The notes beneath the pieces were generated by a model. It did not search any database and had not been told where the DNA came from. It saw nothing but the letters and a program-made list of their open reading frames with translations. Below are positions 1-7,909 of a stretch of DNA of 64,000 nt, piece by piece. Source of the stretch: Bacillota bacterium (lineage in GTDB: Bacteria; Bacillota; Clostridia; Oscillospirales; Ruminococcaceae); contig JAEWRN010000033.1 in NCBI GenBank assembly GCA_023460035.1, positions 16,996 through 80,995 on the forward strand, written 5' to 3'. How positions within the stretch are numbered: the first letter of the stretch is position 1; each line of letters starts with the position of its first letter. Made by a program: the position numbers and the translations under genes.

Positions 1-55
1 CGGCGGCAAGGTCCCACCCGCAGCCGTCCAACAACACAAAAACCAGTTTTTCCAT
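1..55 (-). CDS. Alkaline phosphatase family protein, N-terminal fragment
   Basis: Only the first 18 codons are inside the window; the gene continues past position 1. They read MEKLVFVLLDGCGWDLAA. A short beta-strand followed by LLDGCG is how alkaline-phosphatase superfamily phosphodiesterases (type I phosphodiesterase/nucleotide pyrophosphatase type) begin, where the Asp is a metal ligand. A ribosome binding site GGGGGAG lies just upstream. It sits downstream of a solute-binding protein gene on the same strand, an arrangement that suggests uptake and cleavage of an organophosphate or phosphonate. The family call rests on few residues. Confidence 0.55.
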   Translation of the reverse strand, partial: MEKLVFVLLDGCGWDLAA

Positions 56-75
56 TTTCTTCTCCCCCGCCGGTG

Positions 76-115
76 CAAAATCAGCGTGAGGGGTTGCCCC
101 GTCACGCTGATCTAC
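76..115 (-). terminator. Hairpin between solute-binding protein and phosphatase genes
   Basis: Arms ATCAGCGTGA (80-89) and TCACGCTGAT (102-111) pair perfectly and an inner GGGG/CCCC adds to the stem. On the minus strand it is followed by TTTTG. It lies between two co-directional genes, so it probably acts as a partial terminator that lets the binding protein be made in excess over downstream products. Confidence 0.7.
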
Positions 116-174
116 ACCGGCTGTTTGATAACACTTGTCACAGGGCGCTGTCGCCCGGCGTGTACAGCCGTATT

Positions 175-1278
175 TTATTTGGCGTAGGCCAGCACGTCCT
201 GCTGCCACAAATCGCCCAGTGTTTTAGAGGTTTTGTCCCATGCCGCCTGGTCGCTGACAAGGCGGGCATTTTTGTACTGCGCCGCATCCAGCATTTTGGC
301 CTTGACATCGGCGGGCAGCTCGACATCGCGCACCGGCTTTGCATAGCCGCGGGCAAGGTTGATCTGCCCCTCGTCGCTGAGGATGTACTCGCGGGCAAGG
401 GCCGCGGCGTACGGGCGCTTGGAATAGCGGTTGATGATGGTGGTGTAGCCGCTTTGGATGGAGGCCTCCGACGGGATGTTGACTTCAAAGTTCGCGTTGG
501 GGTTCGCGGCCTTAAACTGGTCGCGGTAGTTCAGCGCGTTGTAGTCCCACAGCAGGGCCACCGCCACCTCACCTTTTTCCATGCGGGCAAGGGTCAGCTC
601 GCCAAGGTCCAGCCGGCCTTGCTCTGCCAGCTTTTTAAAGTAATCGAGCCCCGGCTGAATGTTGCTTTCGCTGCCGCCGTAGGCAAGGGCCGCCGCCAGC
701 ACCGCGTTTTGCGCCTGGCTGGCCTTGGTGACATCGCCGATGGAAACCTTGTAGTCGCCGTTTAAAATATCGTCAAAGCTGGTGGGCACCTTGTCGACCA
801 AATCGGCATTGCACAGGATGCTGATGGTGCCGTAATAGGCGATAATCCAGTTGCCGTCCTCGTCCTTTGCCCAATCGGGGATGCTGTCCCAGTTGCTGGT
901 TTTGTAGGGCAGCGCAAGGCCCTTTTCAACGGCGACGGGCCCAAACGCCTGCCCCACATCGCCGATGTCCTTGGTGGCATTGCCTTTTTCGCTTTCAAAC
1001 AGTGCAAGCTCTTCTGCGCTCGACATATCGGTATCGCTGTGCTTCATACCGTATTTTTCGGTGAGGTCCGCCCAGGTTTCGCCCCAGTTGGCCCAGGTGT
1101 CCGGCATGCCGACGCTGTTGACTTCGCCCTCTTCTTTTGCTTTTGCGGTGATTTCGTCCACCGAAAGCGCGTTCAGGTCCACCGCTTCGGTAGCCGCCGC
1201 CGCGCTGCCGCAGCCGGTCAGGGCCAGCACGGTTGCCAGTGCAATGGCCGCCAGTTTGATGCCTTGTATTTTATTCAT
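175..1278 (-). CDS. ABC transporter substrate-binding lipoprotein
   Basis: Extracytoplasmic solute-binding protein of 367 aa. The start at 1278 (MNKIQGIK) is preceded by GAGGAGG; a longer frame upstream lacks such a site. The N terminus is a signal peptide with a lipobox (ALTGCG), so the mature protein is lipid-anchored at a Cys near residue 23. The body has the two-lobed periplasmic-binding-protein look of the iron/spermidine/2-aminoethylphosphonate type (SBP_bac_6/8-like): GYTTIINRYSKRPYAAALA and a downstream SDEGQINLARGYAKPVRD segment are typical of those families. The ligand cannot be read from sequence. The next gene downstream is an alkaline-phosphatase-family protein, so an organophosphorus ligand is a reasonable inference; permease and ATPase genes would lie outside the window. 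Confidence 0.85.
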   Translation of the reverse strand: MNKIQGIKLAAIALATVLALTGCGSAAAATEAVDLNALSVDEITAKAKEEGEVNSVGMPDTWANWGETWADLTEKYGMKHSDTDMSSAEELALFESEKGNATKDIGDVGQAFGPVAVEKGLALPYKTSNWDSIPDWAKDEDGNWIIAYYGTISILCNADLVDKVPTSFDDILNGDYKVSIGDVTKASQAQNAVLAAALAYGGSESNIQPGLDYFKKLAEQGRLDLGELTLARMEKGEVAVALLWDYNALNYRDQFKAANPNANFEVNIPSEASIQSGYTTIINRYSKRPYAAALAREYILSDEGQINLARGYAKPVRDVELPADVKAKMLDAAQYKNARLVSDQAAWDKTSKTLGDLWQQDVLAYAK

Positions 1279-1419
1279 AACTTCCTCCTCGCAATTTGTG
1301 TTGCCGTATCTGCTTTTTATTTTAGTAAAATCTGCCATGGGGCCCTATCAGCTTTTTGTAAAATGCCTGGTGTACCTTTGTAAAGGGCCTGCGAAGAACA
1401 GGTAAAGCCCCAAAACAGC

Positions 1420-1469
1420 TTGACAAAAACGGCACTGCGCGTTATTGTTTTATTGAATTATTATTCAAT
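1420..1469 (+). promoter_or_regulatory. Promoter and operator of the TetR gene
   Basis: A -35 box TTGACA (1420-1425) and a -10 box TATTGT (1443-1448) are 17 bases apart. Directly downstream, at the expected transcription start, lies ATTGAAT-TATT-ATTCAAT (1452-1469), a perfect inverted repeat of the kind bound by TetR dimers. This suggests autorepression of the following TetR/oxidoreductase pair. Confidence 0.65.
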
Positions 1470-1504
1470 GAATATATTTTCAATATTTGCCAAAGGGGGC
1501 CACT

Positions 1505-2092
1505 ATGACAAGGGAAGAACAAAAGCAGCAGCGGCGGCGCACGATTTTGCTGTGCGGGCTGGATTTGTTTGTGCAAAAGGGCTTTGCCGCAACCAAAATC
1601 AGCGACATTGCGGCGGCGGCGCACATGAGCACGGGGCTGCTGTTCCATTACTTTGCATCCAAAGAGGCGCTTTACCGCGAGCTGGTGCAAATGGGGCTGC
1701 AGGGCACCAAAACGCCCCAGCAGATGGCCGGGCCAGACACGCCGGCCCTTGCCTATTTTGAGGGCTTTTTGCAGCAGCTTTGGGCCTACACGGCCGAAAA
1801 CCCCTGGGTGGCAAAGATGTTTGTGCTGATGGAAGAGGCTCGCCGCAGCGACGCTGCCCCGGCAGATATCCGCGCGTTGGCACAGCAGGTGGACCAGATA
1901 TCCTATTCTGCCGAAGTACTGCGGCGCGGCCAACTGGACGGCAGCGTGCGCGCGGGCGACCCGCTGGCGCTGGCGTTTACCTTTTGGGCCTGTATTCAGG
2001 GTGTGATGGAACAGCTGGTGCGGGACAGCAGTGCCCCGCTACCCGAAACGGACTGGCTGCTGGACATTTTACGCGGCAGTACCGCGGTGTAA
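1505..2092 (+). CDS. TetR family transcriptional regulator
   Basis: A 195-aa regulator. Residues about 10-55 form the TetR DNA-binding domain (GFAATKISDIAAAAHMSTGL followed by LFHYFASKEALYREL), a canonical TetR helix-turn-helix with the conserved YYHF-like stretch. The rest is a helical ligand-binding and dimerisation domain without a recognisable ligand. The start at 1505 follows AAAGGGGG at good spacing; an upstream in-frame ATG has no ribosome binding site. It is followed after 15 bases by a FAD-dependent oxidoreductase, which it probably controls together with itself through the palindrome at 1452-1469. Confidence 0.9.
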   Translation: MTREEQKQQRRRTILLCGLDLFVQKGFAATKISDIAAAAHMSTGLLFHYFASKEALYRELVQMGLQGTKTPQQMAGPDTPALAYFEGFLQQLWAYTAENPWVAKMFVLMEEARRSDAAPADIRALAQQVDQISYSAEVLRRGQLDGSVRAGDPLALAFTFWACIQGVMEQLVRDSSAPLPETDWLLDILRGSTAV

Positions 2093-2107
2093 AAAGGAGA
2101 AAGCGAC

Positions 2108-3589
2108 ATGAAAAAAGTAGTGATTTGCGGCGGCGGCATTGCGGGGCTGACCGCCGGTATTTACGCGCAACAGGCGGGGTTTGCCACCGAAATTTACGAA
2201 AAGAACGCCCTGCCCGGCGGCGAGTGCACCGGCTGGGCAAGGCAGGGCTACCACATTGACAACTGCATTCACTGGCTGACCGGCGCACAGGAGGGGGATT
2301 CGCTTTACCCGGTGTGGCAGAACATCGGCGCGCTGGGCCCTGAAACCGACCTGGTAAAAGAAGACTATTTTTACGGCATCGAAAGCGGCGGCAAAACGTT
2401 GTTTTTCTACCGCGACCTTGCGCGCACACAGGCGGAGTTTTGCGCCGCGGCACCCGAGGACACCGCAGAACTGAACCGCTTTTTTGAAATGGTAAAGCTG
2501 GCGGAGCAGATGACGATACCCGCCGACAAGCCGGTGTGCGACTTGTCGCCGGTGCAGCTGGTGCGCCTTGGTATGCAGATGAGCGGCATTGCCAGGGTGA
2601 CAAAAGAATACGGCGGCGAGACGGTGGCCGAATTTGCCGCGCGGTTTCAAAACCCACTGTTGCGCAAGTTGATGGGGGGGTATTTTGCGCACAACTTCCT
2701 TGCCAGTATTCTGGTGCTTTCGTACGCGTTTTACACCTCTGGCACCGCACAGCTGCCGGTGGGCGGCTCGGCACAGATGGCGCAGCGCATTGCCGCGCGC
2801 TACACGGCACTGGGCGGCACTTTGCACATCGGCTGCCCGGTAAGCCGCATCACGCAGGCAAAGGGCCGCGCCACCGGCCTTGTGCTGGCAGACGGCAGTA
2901 CTGTAGAGGCCGACGCGGTGGTCTGCGCCACCGACCTTGCCGTCACCTTTGGCACGCTGCTGCCCGAAGCTTTGCGCCCCCGCGCGTTGCAGCGCATACT
3001 TTGCGCGCCGCAAAGCTACAAAACCAACAGCGCGTTTCAGGCCATGTTTGGCATTCAGGGCACCGCGCCCACCGGGCTGCACAGTGGCTCGGTGCTGTTT
3101 GACTGTGCGCCGCTGGCCGTTGGCGGCAAAACCGAGACCCTGATGGCAGGGCGCCTTTACGACTATGACGACACGCTGTACCCCGCCGGGCACTACGTTT
3201 TGCAGGTAAACCTGATACAGGGCGACGAGGACTTTGCCCATTGGCAAACACTTGCCACAGACAAGGCCGGCTACCAGGCAGAAAAGCAGCGCCTTGCAAA
3301 AGAAATTTGCACACGCATCACCGCACACTACCCGCAGCTGCAAGGCCGCCTGCTTTTGCTGGACACCGTAACCCCCGCAAGCTATGCACGCTGGTGCGGG
3401 GCCTACCACGGCTCTTACATGAGCTTTTACGCGCAAAAGGGCGCCAAAGCCATTTATTTAAAAAACACGGTGCCCGGCCTTGGCGGCCTGGTGCTGGCGG
3501 GCCAGTGGCTGCAAACAAACGGCGGCCTGCCCGCCGCGGTGACCAGCGGCAAATTTGCCGCCGGCCGGCTGCAACAGCTGCTGCGGTAA
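2108..3589 (+). CDS. FAD/NAD(P)-dependent oxidoreductase, phytoene desaturase (CrtI) family
   Basis: A 493-aa flavoprotein. The N terminus carries the dinucleotide-binding motif GGGIAGLTAG followed by an acidic residue (EIYEK) and PGGECTGW, as in CrtI-type desaturases, carotenoid isomerases and retinol saturases. The C terminus has the second FAD-contacting segment (VPGLGGLVLAGQWLQTNGGLP), again characteristic of this family. The real substrate is unknown; many clostridial members are not carotenoid enzymes. It is preceded by a TetR gene (AAAAGGAGA site, 15-base gap) and ended by a strong terminator. Two further CrtI-like proteins are encoded 6-9 kb away on the other strand, so a related substrate is possible but not shown. 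Confidence 0.85.
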   Translation: MKKVVICGGGIAGLTAGIYAQQAGFATEIYEKNALPGGECTGWARQGYHIDNCIHWLTGAQEGDSLYPVWQNIGALGPETDLVKEDYFYGIESGGKTLFFYRDLARTQAEFCAAAPEDTAELNRFFEMVKLAEQMTIPADKPVCDLSPVQLVRLGMQMSGIARVTKEYGGETVAEFAARFQNPLLRKLMGGYFAHNFLASILVLSYAFYTSGTAQLPVGGSAQMAQRIAARYTALGGTLHIGCPVSRITQAKGRATGLVLADGSTVEADAVVCATDLAVTFGTLLPEALRPRALQRILCAPQSYKTNSAFQAMFGIQGTAPTGLHSGSVLFDCAPLAVGGKTETLMAGRLYDYDDTLYPAGHYVLQVNLIQGDEDFAHWQTLATDKAGYQAEKQRLAKEICTRITAHYPQLQGRLLLLDTVTPASYARWCGAYHGSYMSFYAQKGAKAIYLKNTVPGLGGLVLAGQWLQTNGGLPAAVTSGKFAAGRLQQLLR

Positions 3590-3610
3590 GCTTATAACAA
3601 CGCCCTGCTA

Positions 3611-3665
3611 AAGAAGCCCTGCCCCCGTTTGGCTGTGCCAAACAGGGGCAGGGCTTCTTTTTGAA
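3611..3665. terminator. Bidirectional terminator between convergent genes
   Basis: AAGAAGCCCTGCCCC (3611-3625) pairs with GGGGCAGGGCTTCTT (3645-3659), with an inner GTTTGGC/GCCAAAC stem, giving about 22 base pairs. T runs flank it on both strands, so it can serve both the oxidoreductase gene and the convergent antiporter gene. Confidence 0.9.
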
Positions 3666-3668
3666 TAC

Positions 3669-4874
3669 TTATACTTCGGTTTCTGCGCCCGGCTGCGGCG
3701 CCGGCGGCAGCAGCTTTGTGCCCAGCCGGTCGATCCCCACCGCACCCAGAGGGGCCGCCACCAAAATGGCCAGCACCGCCACGGCTAAAATGGTGCCGCC
3801 CGCAGAAAGGCCTGCTGCCAGCGGCAGCCCGGCAAGGGCGGCCTGTACCGTTGCTTTGGGCAGGTAAGCCACCGCGGCAAACAGCCGCTGCTTTAAGTTA
3901 AAGGTGCGCCCGGCAGTGCAGCACAGCACGGTAAACGCGCGCACCAAAAGCCCTGCCAAAATAACGCCAAGGGCCGCAATGCCGCTTTGGGCCAGCGCGC
4001 CAAGGTCGACCGCCGCGCCCACCAGCACAAACAGCACGGGCTCGGCCCCCACCCACACCTTAGAAAATTTGACCGCGACCCGCCGGGCCGTCGCCGCCGT
4101 TTTTTTGCGCAGCAACGCACCCATCGTGACAACGGCCAGCAGGCCGGACACCGGCACAAACGGTTTTAGCGCGGCTTCCAGCGAGACAAACACAAACGAC
4201 AGCGCGAGCAGCAGCAACACCTTGACCGTGTCGCGCAGGTGAAAGCGGCAAAACACCACGGCGGCAAGCTGACCGCCCGCCGCACCCAGCAACAGCCCCA
4301 GCAAAATAGAAAGCGGCACCTGCAACAGGCTAAGCGGTGCAAAGCCGCCCCCCTGCGCCATGCGCAGCAGCGCGGTAAACAACACCACAACATACACATC
4401 GTCCACTGCAGCGCCGGTCATGACCATCTGCGGTACCCCCTGCTGTGCGCCGTACCCCTGCTCGGTGAGTTGCAGCATGCGCGGCACCACCACCGCGGGC
4501 GAAACCGCCGCCAGCACGGCCCCCAGCACCGCGGCCTGAATGGCAGGGATGCCAAGCAGCACCGGTGCAAGCAGCGTGATGGCAATAATTTCGGCGGTGG
4601 ACGGCAAAAAGCACAGCAGCAGTGCCGGGCGCCCCACCCTGCGCAGGGTGCCGAGTTCGAGCGAAAGGCCCGCGCGAATTAACACGACGATCAGTGCTAC
4701 CTGCCGTATTTCAGATGAAACTGAAAGCAGCACCGGGTCGATGAGCCCCAGACCGTGCGGCCCCAGCACCATGCCCACAACCATCATACCCAAAAGCGGC
4801 GGCAGGCGCAGCTTTTGCAACACCCCGCTTGCGGCAAAGCCGCAGATTAAAATCAACGCCAGACTCAATAACAT
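3669..4874 (-). CDS. Cation:proton antiporter (CPA, NhaP/KefB-like)
   Basis: A 401-aa membrane protein with about 11-12 hydrophobic segments. LPPLLGMMVVGMVLGPHGLG near the start and the ATVSPAVVVPRM-like segment (AAVSPAVVVPRML) and AAVDDVYVVVLF are marks of the CPA1/CPA2 monovalent cation/proton exchanger fold; the Asp pair in the latter lies where the ion-binding site is expected. The start at 4874 follows GGAGGGG; a longer frame reads through the regulatory leader and is not used. The leader at 4897-4997 reads as a fluoride riboswitch with a terminator, so expression is probably fluoride-induced, and the protein may help keep ion or pH balance during fluoride stress. It is not a CrcB or ClC-type fluoride exporter. 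Confidence 0.85.
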   Translation of the reverse strand: MLLSLALILICGFAASGVLQKLRLPPLLGMMVVGMVLGPHGLGLIDPVLLSVSSEIRQVALIVVLIRAGLSLELGTLRRVGRPALLLCFLPSTAEIIAITLLAPVLLGIPAIQAAVLGAVLAAVSPAVVVPRMLQLTEQGYGAQQGVPQMVMTGAAVDDVYVVVLFTALLRMAQGGGFAPLSLLQVPLSILLGLLLGAAGGQLAAVVFCRFHLRDTVKVLLLLALSFVFVSLEAALKPFVPVSGLLAVVTMGALLRKKTAATARRVAVKFSKVWVGAEPVLFVLVGAAVDLGALAQSGIAALGVILAGLLVRAFTVLCCTAGRTFNLKQRLFAAVAYLPKATVQAALAGLPLAAGLSAGGTILAVAVLAILVAAPLGAVGIDRLGTKLLPPAPQPGAETEV

Positions 4875-4896
4875 CAATAACCCCTCCGTTGCCCGC

Positions 4897-4946
4897 AAAA
4901 AAAGCTGATGCCCCCTGCGAACGTTACATTCACAGAAGTCATCAGC
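4897..4946 (-). terminator. Expression-platform terminator of the fluoride riboswitch
   Basis: GCTGATG inside the aptamer's 3' strand (4946-4940) is complementary to CATCAGC (4910-4904), which is followed by seven T. Forming this terminator would break the last aptamer helix and pseudoknot, so ligand binding should allow read-through into the antiporter gene, as known for fluoride ON switches. Confidence 0.8.
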
Positions 4947-4997
4947 TGTAACAGCGGTTTGGCAGGCACGCCCACCGGGGAGCACTTCATTCCCCTT
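4932..4997 (-). promoter_or_regulatory. Fluoride riboswitch aptamer (crcB motif)
   Basis: On the minus strand the leader reads GGGGA-AUGAAGUGC-UCCCC (first hairpin, from 4995), a short insertion, then AAACC, GCUG-UUA-CAGC and UGAUGACUUCUG. The loop GAAGU of hairpin 1 is complementary to ACUUC (4935-4939), giving the pseudoknot that defines the crcB motif. The well-studied Thermotoga petrophila aptamer has the same order: hairpin with AUGAGG loop, AAAC, hairpin, then UGAUGGCCUCU. An extra piece of about 16 bases (GGUGGGCGUGCCUGCC) sits between hairpin 1 and AAACC. A -10 box TATAAT (5012-5007) lies just upstream. Confidence 0.8.
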
Positions 4998-5043
4998 AAG
5001 GCGTTTATTATACCACAGGCTTTGCGCGGCGCGCAAGCGCCCG

Positions 5044-5391
5044 CTAACCCTCGCCCCAGCGGGGCTGCGCGGGCGGCACACCGGCGGCAAGGCAGCGCTG
5101 GCAAGCCCGCTCGCGGCCGGCGGCATCTCCACTTTCGTACTCAATCACTTCGCCCGGCAGCACAATCATTTTGCGCGGCCCATCGTTTAGGTCCGCATAC
5201 CAGCGGGGCAGCAGCACCTCTGACAGCTTTTGGGTAAACCCCGGCTTTGCCGCCGAAATATAAACCGCCGTCCAGCTTGCCGGCTGCCATGGGGTGTGAT
5301 TTTCTGCCTGCCAGTGTTCGGTTTTACCGACGGTGACCCAGCCGAAAATTGTTTCGTCTTTCAGGCTCTCTTTTATTAAAATGCCCTGCAT
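5044..5391 (-). CDS. Conserved hypothetical protein, 115 aa
   Basis: A small soluble protein beginning MQGILIKESLKDETIFGW. The start at 5391 follows AAAGGG; an upstream in-frame ATG has no ribosome binding site. It has no signal peptide or membrane segment and ends with two Cys (CQRC) and a proline-rich tail. Small proteins with a similar opening (M-GILIKESL) followed by a WTAV-x-F-like strand are widespread in Clostridia, but I know of no function. It lies 36 bases downstream of the DUF438 gene on the same strand and may be co-transcribed with it; its 3' end abuts the promoter of the fluoride-riboswitch unit. Confidence 0.7.
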   Translation of the reverse strand: MQGILIKESLKDETIFGWVTVGKTEHWQAENHTPWQPASWTAVYISAAKPGFTQKLSEVLLPRWYADLNDGPRKMIVLPGEVIEYESGDAAGRERACQRCLAAGVPPAQPRWGEG

Positions 5392-5427
5392 GCAAGCACC
5401 CTTTCTGTGGCCGCGGGCGGCCAAGCT

Positions 5428-6621
5428 TTAATCTGTGACCAAGCGCTTTTCACCCTCCAGCCGCTGAATGGGGCCGATGTTCTGCGTGACCTCCAGCACC
5501 CCAAGGTAGCTGCCGGCGGCATCCCGCACTGCAAAATAGCTGATGAGCACCATGTTGCCCTGCACCTGCAGCCAAAACAGCTCGCGGTCTTTGCGGCCGG
5601 CGCGCAAATCTTCGATCAGCTTTTCTACAATTTTCACACTGGCGGGCGGGTGGCAGTTGCTCACTTTGCGCCCCAGCACCGAAACCGTGCGGGGGAAAAT
5701 GCGCTCTTTCGCCTGCGAAAAATAGCGCACGGTGTCATCGCTACCGATAAAGGTGATGTCGACTGGCAGCGTGTTCAGCAGGGCCGTCAGCTCTTGCACA
5801 GTTAAGCTGCCGGTGGGCAGCACCACCGTGCCGGCGGGGGCCGCGCCGGGGGCAGGCCCTGCCGGGCCGGCAGGGCGCCAAACAGCCACTTCGCCAATTA
5901 AGCAGTTGCCAAACTCGGCCGCGCCCTGTGAGGAGGTGCGCCACTCGTCCACCGTCAGGTTTTCATACAAAATAGGCAATAGGATGTTTTCTTCTTTAAA
6001 AATCATCTCTTCAATGCGGTGCATCACGCTGCCAAGGTTTTCTTTCAGCGCCCCGGCGTCGCGCTGTTCCAGCGCGGTGTTAACCTCTTTCAGGGCGGCG
6101 CGGATTTCATCATCCACCCCCCACATCACTTTGGGCGGTGCGGTGATACCGTACTTTTCCATAAACGGAAAAAACAGATGTTCTTTTTTCTTGTAATGCC
6201 GGTCAATCTGCGCAAGCTGCTCCAGCTTGCCGCGCAACTCGTGCCGGGCCTGTGGGGCAGGCAGTTCGGGCATCAGCGCCCGTATTTCGGCCATCAGCTT
6301 TTCCAGCGCGCGGTTTTCGCGCTTAAACACCTCCGCCGGGTGCCCCGGCGTGCGGGAGGGGTCTGCCGGGCGGTGCAGTTCTTCAATCGACCCGCGAAAC
6401 ACGGCGGCATGCACATCACACAGCCGTTGTACCTCCTCTACCGGCAGGCCGCCCGCAATCAGGGCCTGCTCTGCCTGCGAAATTTCTTCTGCCGAAACGC
6501 CGCCAAACGCGGCGGCAAACTCTGCCTGTACCTGCTGCACTGTCTCGCCGTCGTGCAGCCGCCGTATAATCTGCTGCAATTTTTGTGCCCGGTATTCCCG
6601 GTTGTTGATTTCTGCGCTCAT
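5428..6621 (-). CDS. DUF438 / hemerythrin-like / PAS domain protein
   Basis: A 397-aa protein with three parts. Residues 1 to about 75 match the DUF438 helical domain (INNREYRAQKLQQIIRRLHDGE). Residues about 85-235 form a hemerythrin-like four-helix bundle with His and Glu candidates for a di-iron site (IDRHYKKKEHLFFPFMEKYG, MHRIEEMIFKEENILLPILY). After a proline- and glycine-rich linker, residues about 270-390 form a PAS-like domain (DDTVRYFSQAKERIFPRT, LGRKVSNCHPP). This architecture is known in anaerobic Firmicutes and is thought to sense oxygen, NO or redox state, possibly heme-bound through the PAS part. The start has an AAAGGAGG site. Confidence 0.88.
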   Translation of the reverse strand: MSAEINNREYRAQKLQQIIRRLHDGETVQQVQAEFAAAFGGVSAEEISQAEQALIAGGLPVEEVQRLCDVHAAVFRGSIEELHRPADPSRTPGHPAEVFKRENRALEKLMAEIRALMPELPAPQARHELRGKLEQLAQIDRHYKKKEHLFFPFMEKYGITAPPKVMWGVDDEIRAALKEVNTALEQRDAGALKENLGSVMHRIEEMIFKEENILLPILYENLTVDEWRTSSQGAAEFGNCLIGEVAVWRPAGPAGPAPGAAPAGTVVLPTGSLTVQELTALLNTLPVDITFIGSDDTVRYFSQAKERIFPRTVSVLGRKVSNCHPPASVKIVEKLIEDLRAGRKDRELFWLQVQGNMVLISYFAVRDAAGSYLGVLEVTQNIGPIQRLEGEKRLVTD

Positions 6622-6677
6622 GTCTCCAAACCTCCTTTGGTCGGTCGCCCTATTATCCTTGTTGTATTGCCCTGTAA

Positions 6678-7385
6678 CTACCCAACGTTTGCAATAAACT
6701 GTAAAATTTGCGCCACTGTTTCACTTTGCTGGCTTTCGGCCGTTATGGTGGCAGTGCCGTCGCCCTGCTGCGGGCCATAGTTGCCAAACTGTGCGTGGTT
6801 GCCGCCCTCGATAGTGATCACATCCGGCACGGCGGCAAGCTTTTCGCGGTTGATGACCCCGTCGTTGCTGCCCACCAGCGTAAGCAGCGGCAGGCCGCTT
6901 TGTACCGTGGGGTAAGCGCCCAGCAGCACCACCCCGCGCAGCGCGGATGCATGCTTTGCCGCATAACTCGATGCCATGGCCCCGCCCAGCGAGTGCCCGC
7001 CAATGTACCAGCTTTGCACCCCCGGCGCAAGGGCCGCAGCGCCGTTTGCGGCGTTGATGTCCAGCACCGCAAGGTGAAACGGCATTTTGACCAGCACGCA
7101 GGTGACCCCGTTTTGGGCAAGGGCGCACAGCAGCGGCGCGTAGGCGCGCTCATCCACCTTGCCGCCGGGGTAGAAAATCAGCCCGGCAGTGCCGGCCGCG
7201 CCTTCGGGCGGGGCAAACACGGTGTAACTGCCCTGCGTTTGAATGCCGGCTTCCTGCGTGGTATACATGTTCAGCGCCATTTCGTCTGCGCGGTAATAGT
7301 CTGCCGTGTAAAAATAGAACGCGACTGCCAGCAGTGCCAGCAGCGATATAATGCCAAATAAAAATTTTCTTGTGCCTTTTTTCAT
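6678..7385 (-). CDS. Alpha/beta hydrolase, membrane-anchored
   Basis: A 235-aa protein with one N-terminal membrane segment (residues about 8-27) and an alpha/beta-hydrolase domain outside the membrane. The nucleophile elbow is GHSLGGAMA (Ser near residue 143), the acid is probably the Asp in VGSNDGVINRE, and the His lies in GGNHAQFGNYG. The fold is of the dienelactone-hydrolase/esterase type. It is the last gene of the CrtO/CrtQ/CrtI-like operon: its ATG overlaps the end of the CrtO-like gene by 4 bases. A role in removing or transferring an acyl group on the pathway's lipid product is a reasonable inference. No terminator is obvious before the DUF438 gene 56 bases on. Confidence 0.8.
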   Translation of the reverse strand: MKKGTRKFLFGIISLLALLAVAFYFYTADYYRADEMALNMYTTQEAGIQTQGSYTVFAPPEGAAGTAGLIFYPGGKVDERAYAPLLCALAQNGVTCVLVKMPFHLAVLDINAANGAAALAPGVQSWYIGGHSLGGAMASSYAAKHASALRGVVLLGAYPTVQSGLPLLTLVGSNDGVINREKLAAVPDVITIEGGNHAQFGNYGPQQGDGTATITAESQQSETVAQILQFIANVG

Positions 7386-7909
7386 TCTGTGTGTGCCGCC
7401 TTTCCCTCGGCCGTGGTTGGTGTTTGCCCCTGCTGCCGTTGCAATAGCCGCAAAAAGCGGGGGCGGTTATAGCGCTGTGCAATGATGCAGGGCAGGTTGA
7501 CCGCCAACGCATAGCAAAGCATGATCCAGATGGTGCCGGGCGGGGTAAACAGGCCAAAGACCCAAAACGGCAAAATGGCCAGCAGGTGGGTCAGCTCGGC
7601 CCGGCAGGACTCGGTGAGAAATTGTTGCAGCCCCTCCGGCGTGCGGTCGTTGAGGTGTTTTTTGCGGTACCCGCCGCGCATCACGGCGCCGCCGTCCGGC
7701 AAAAAGCGCTTCCAGCGGCGCACGCGAAACACCTTTTCGTAAAAGGCACCGCCTTGCTCCCACCTGCGGGGGCGAAACAGTGGCAGCGAAACCGAAAGAT
7801 AGCGGCTTTGCAGGTGCAGACAAAACAGCGCGGCGGCCACCTGAAACACCGGCCACAGCGCCACGCACAGTAGCCCCGCCCACAGCGGCGGCAGTTCAAT
7901 CAGCTGCAT
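7382..7909 (-). CDS. CrtO-like acyltransferase (glycosyl-4,4'-diaponeurosporenoate acyltransferase family)
   Basis: A 175-aa protein with two or three membrane segments. It resembles staphylococcal CrtO, which acylates the sugar in the last step of staphyloxanthin synthesis: an N-terminal membrane segment, then FRPRRWEQGGAFYEKVFRVR, KRFLPDGGA, a HLNDRTPEGLQQFLTESCRA segment, and a C-terminal segment ending NRPRFLRLLQR. All are hallmarks of that small family. The start at 7909 follows AAAAGGGGG. The gene overlaps the CrtQ-like glycosyltransferase by 14 bases and the hydrolase by 4, so the three are translationally coupled. The acceptor need not be a carotenoid, because no C30/C40 synthase gene is seen. 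Confidence 0.8.
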   Translation of the reverse strand: MQLIELPPLWAGLLCVALWPVFQVAAALFCLHLQSRYLSVSLPLFRPRRWEQGGAFYEKVFRVRRWKRFLPDGGAVMRGGYRKKHLNDRTPEGLQQFLTESCRAELTHLLAILPFWVFGLFTPPGTIWIMLCYALAVNLPCIIAQRYNRPRFLRLLQRQQGQTPTTAEGKAAHTE

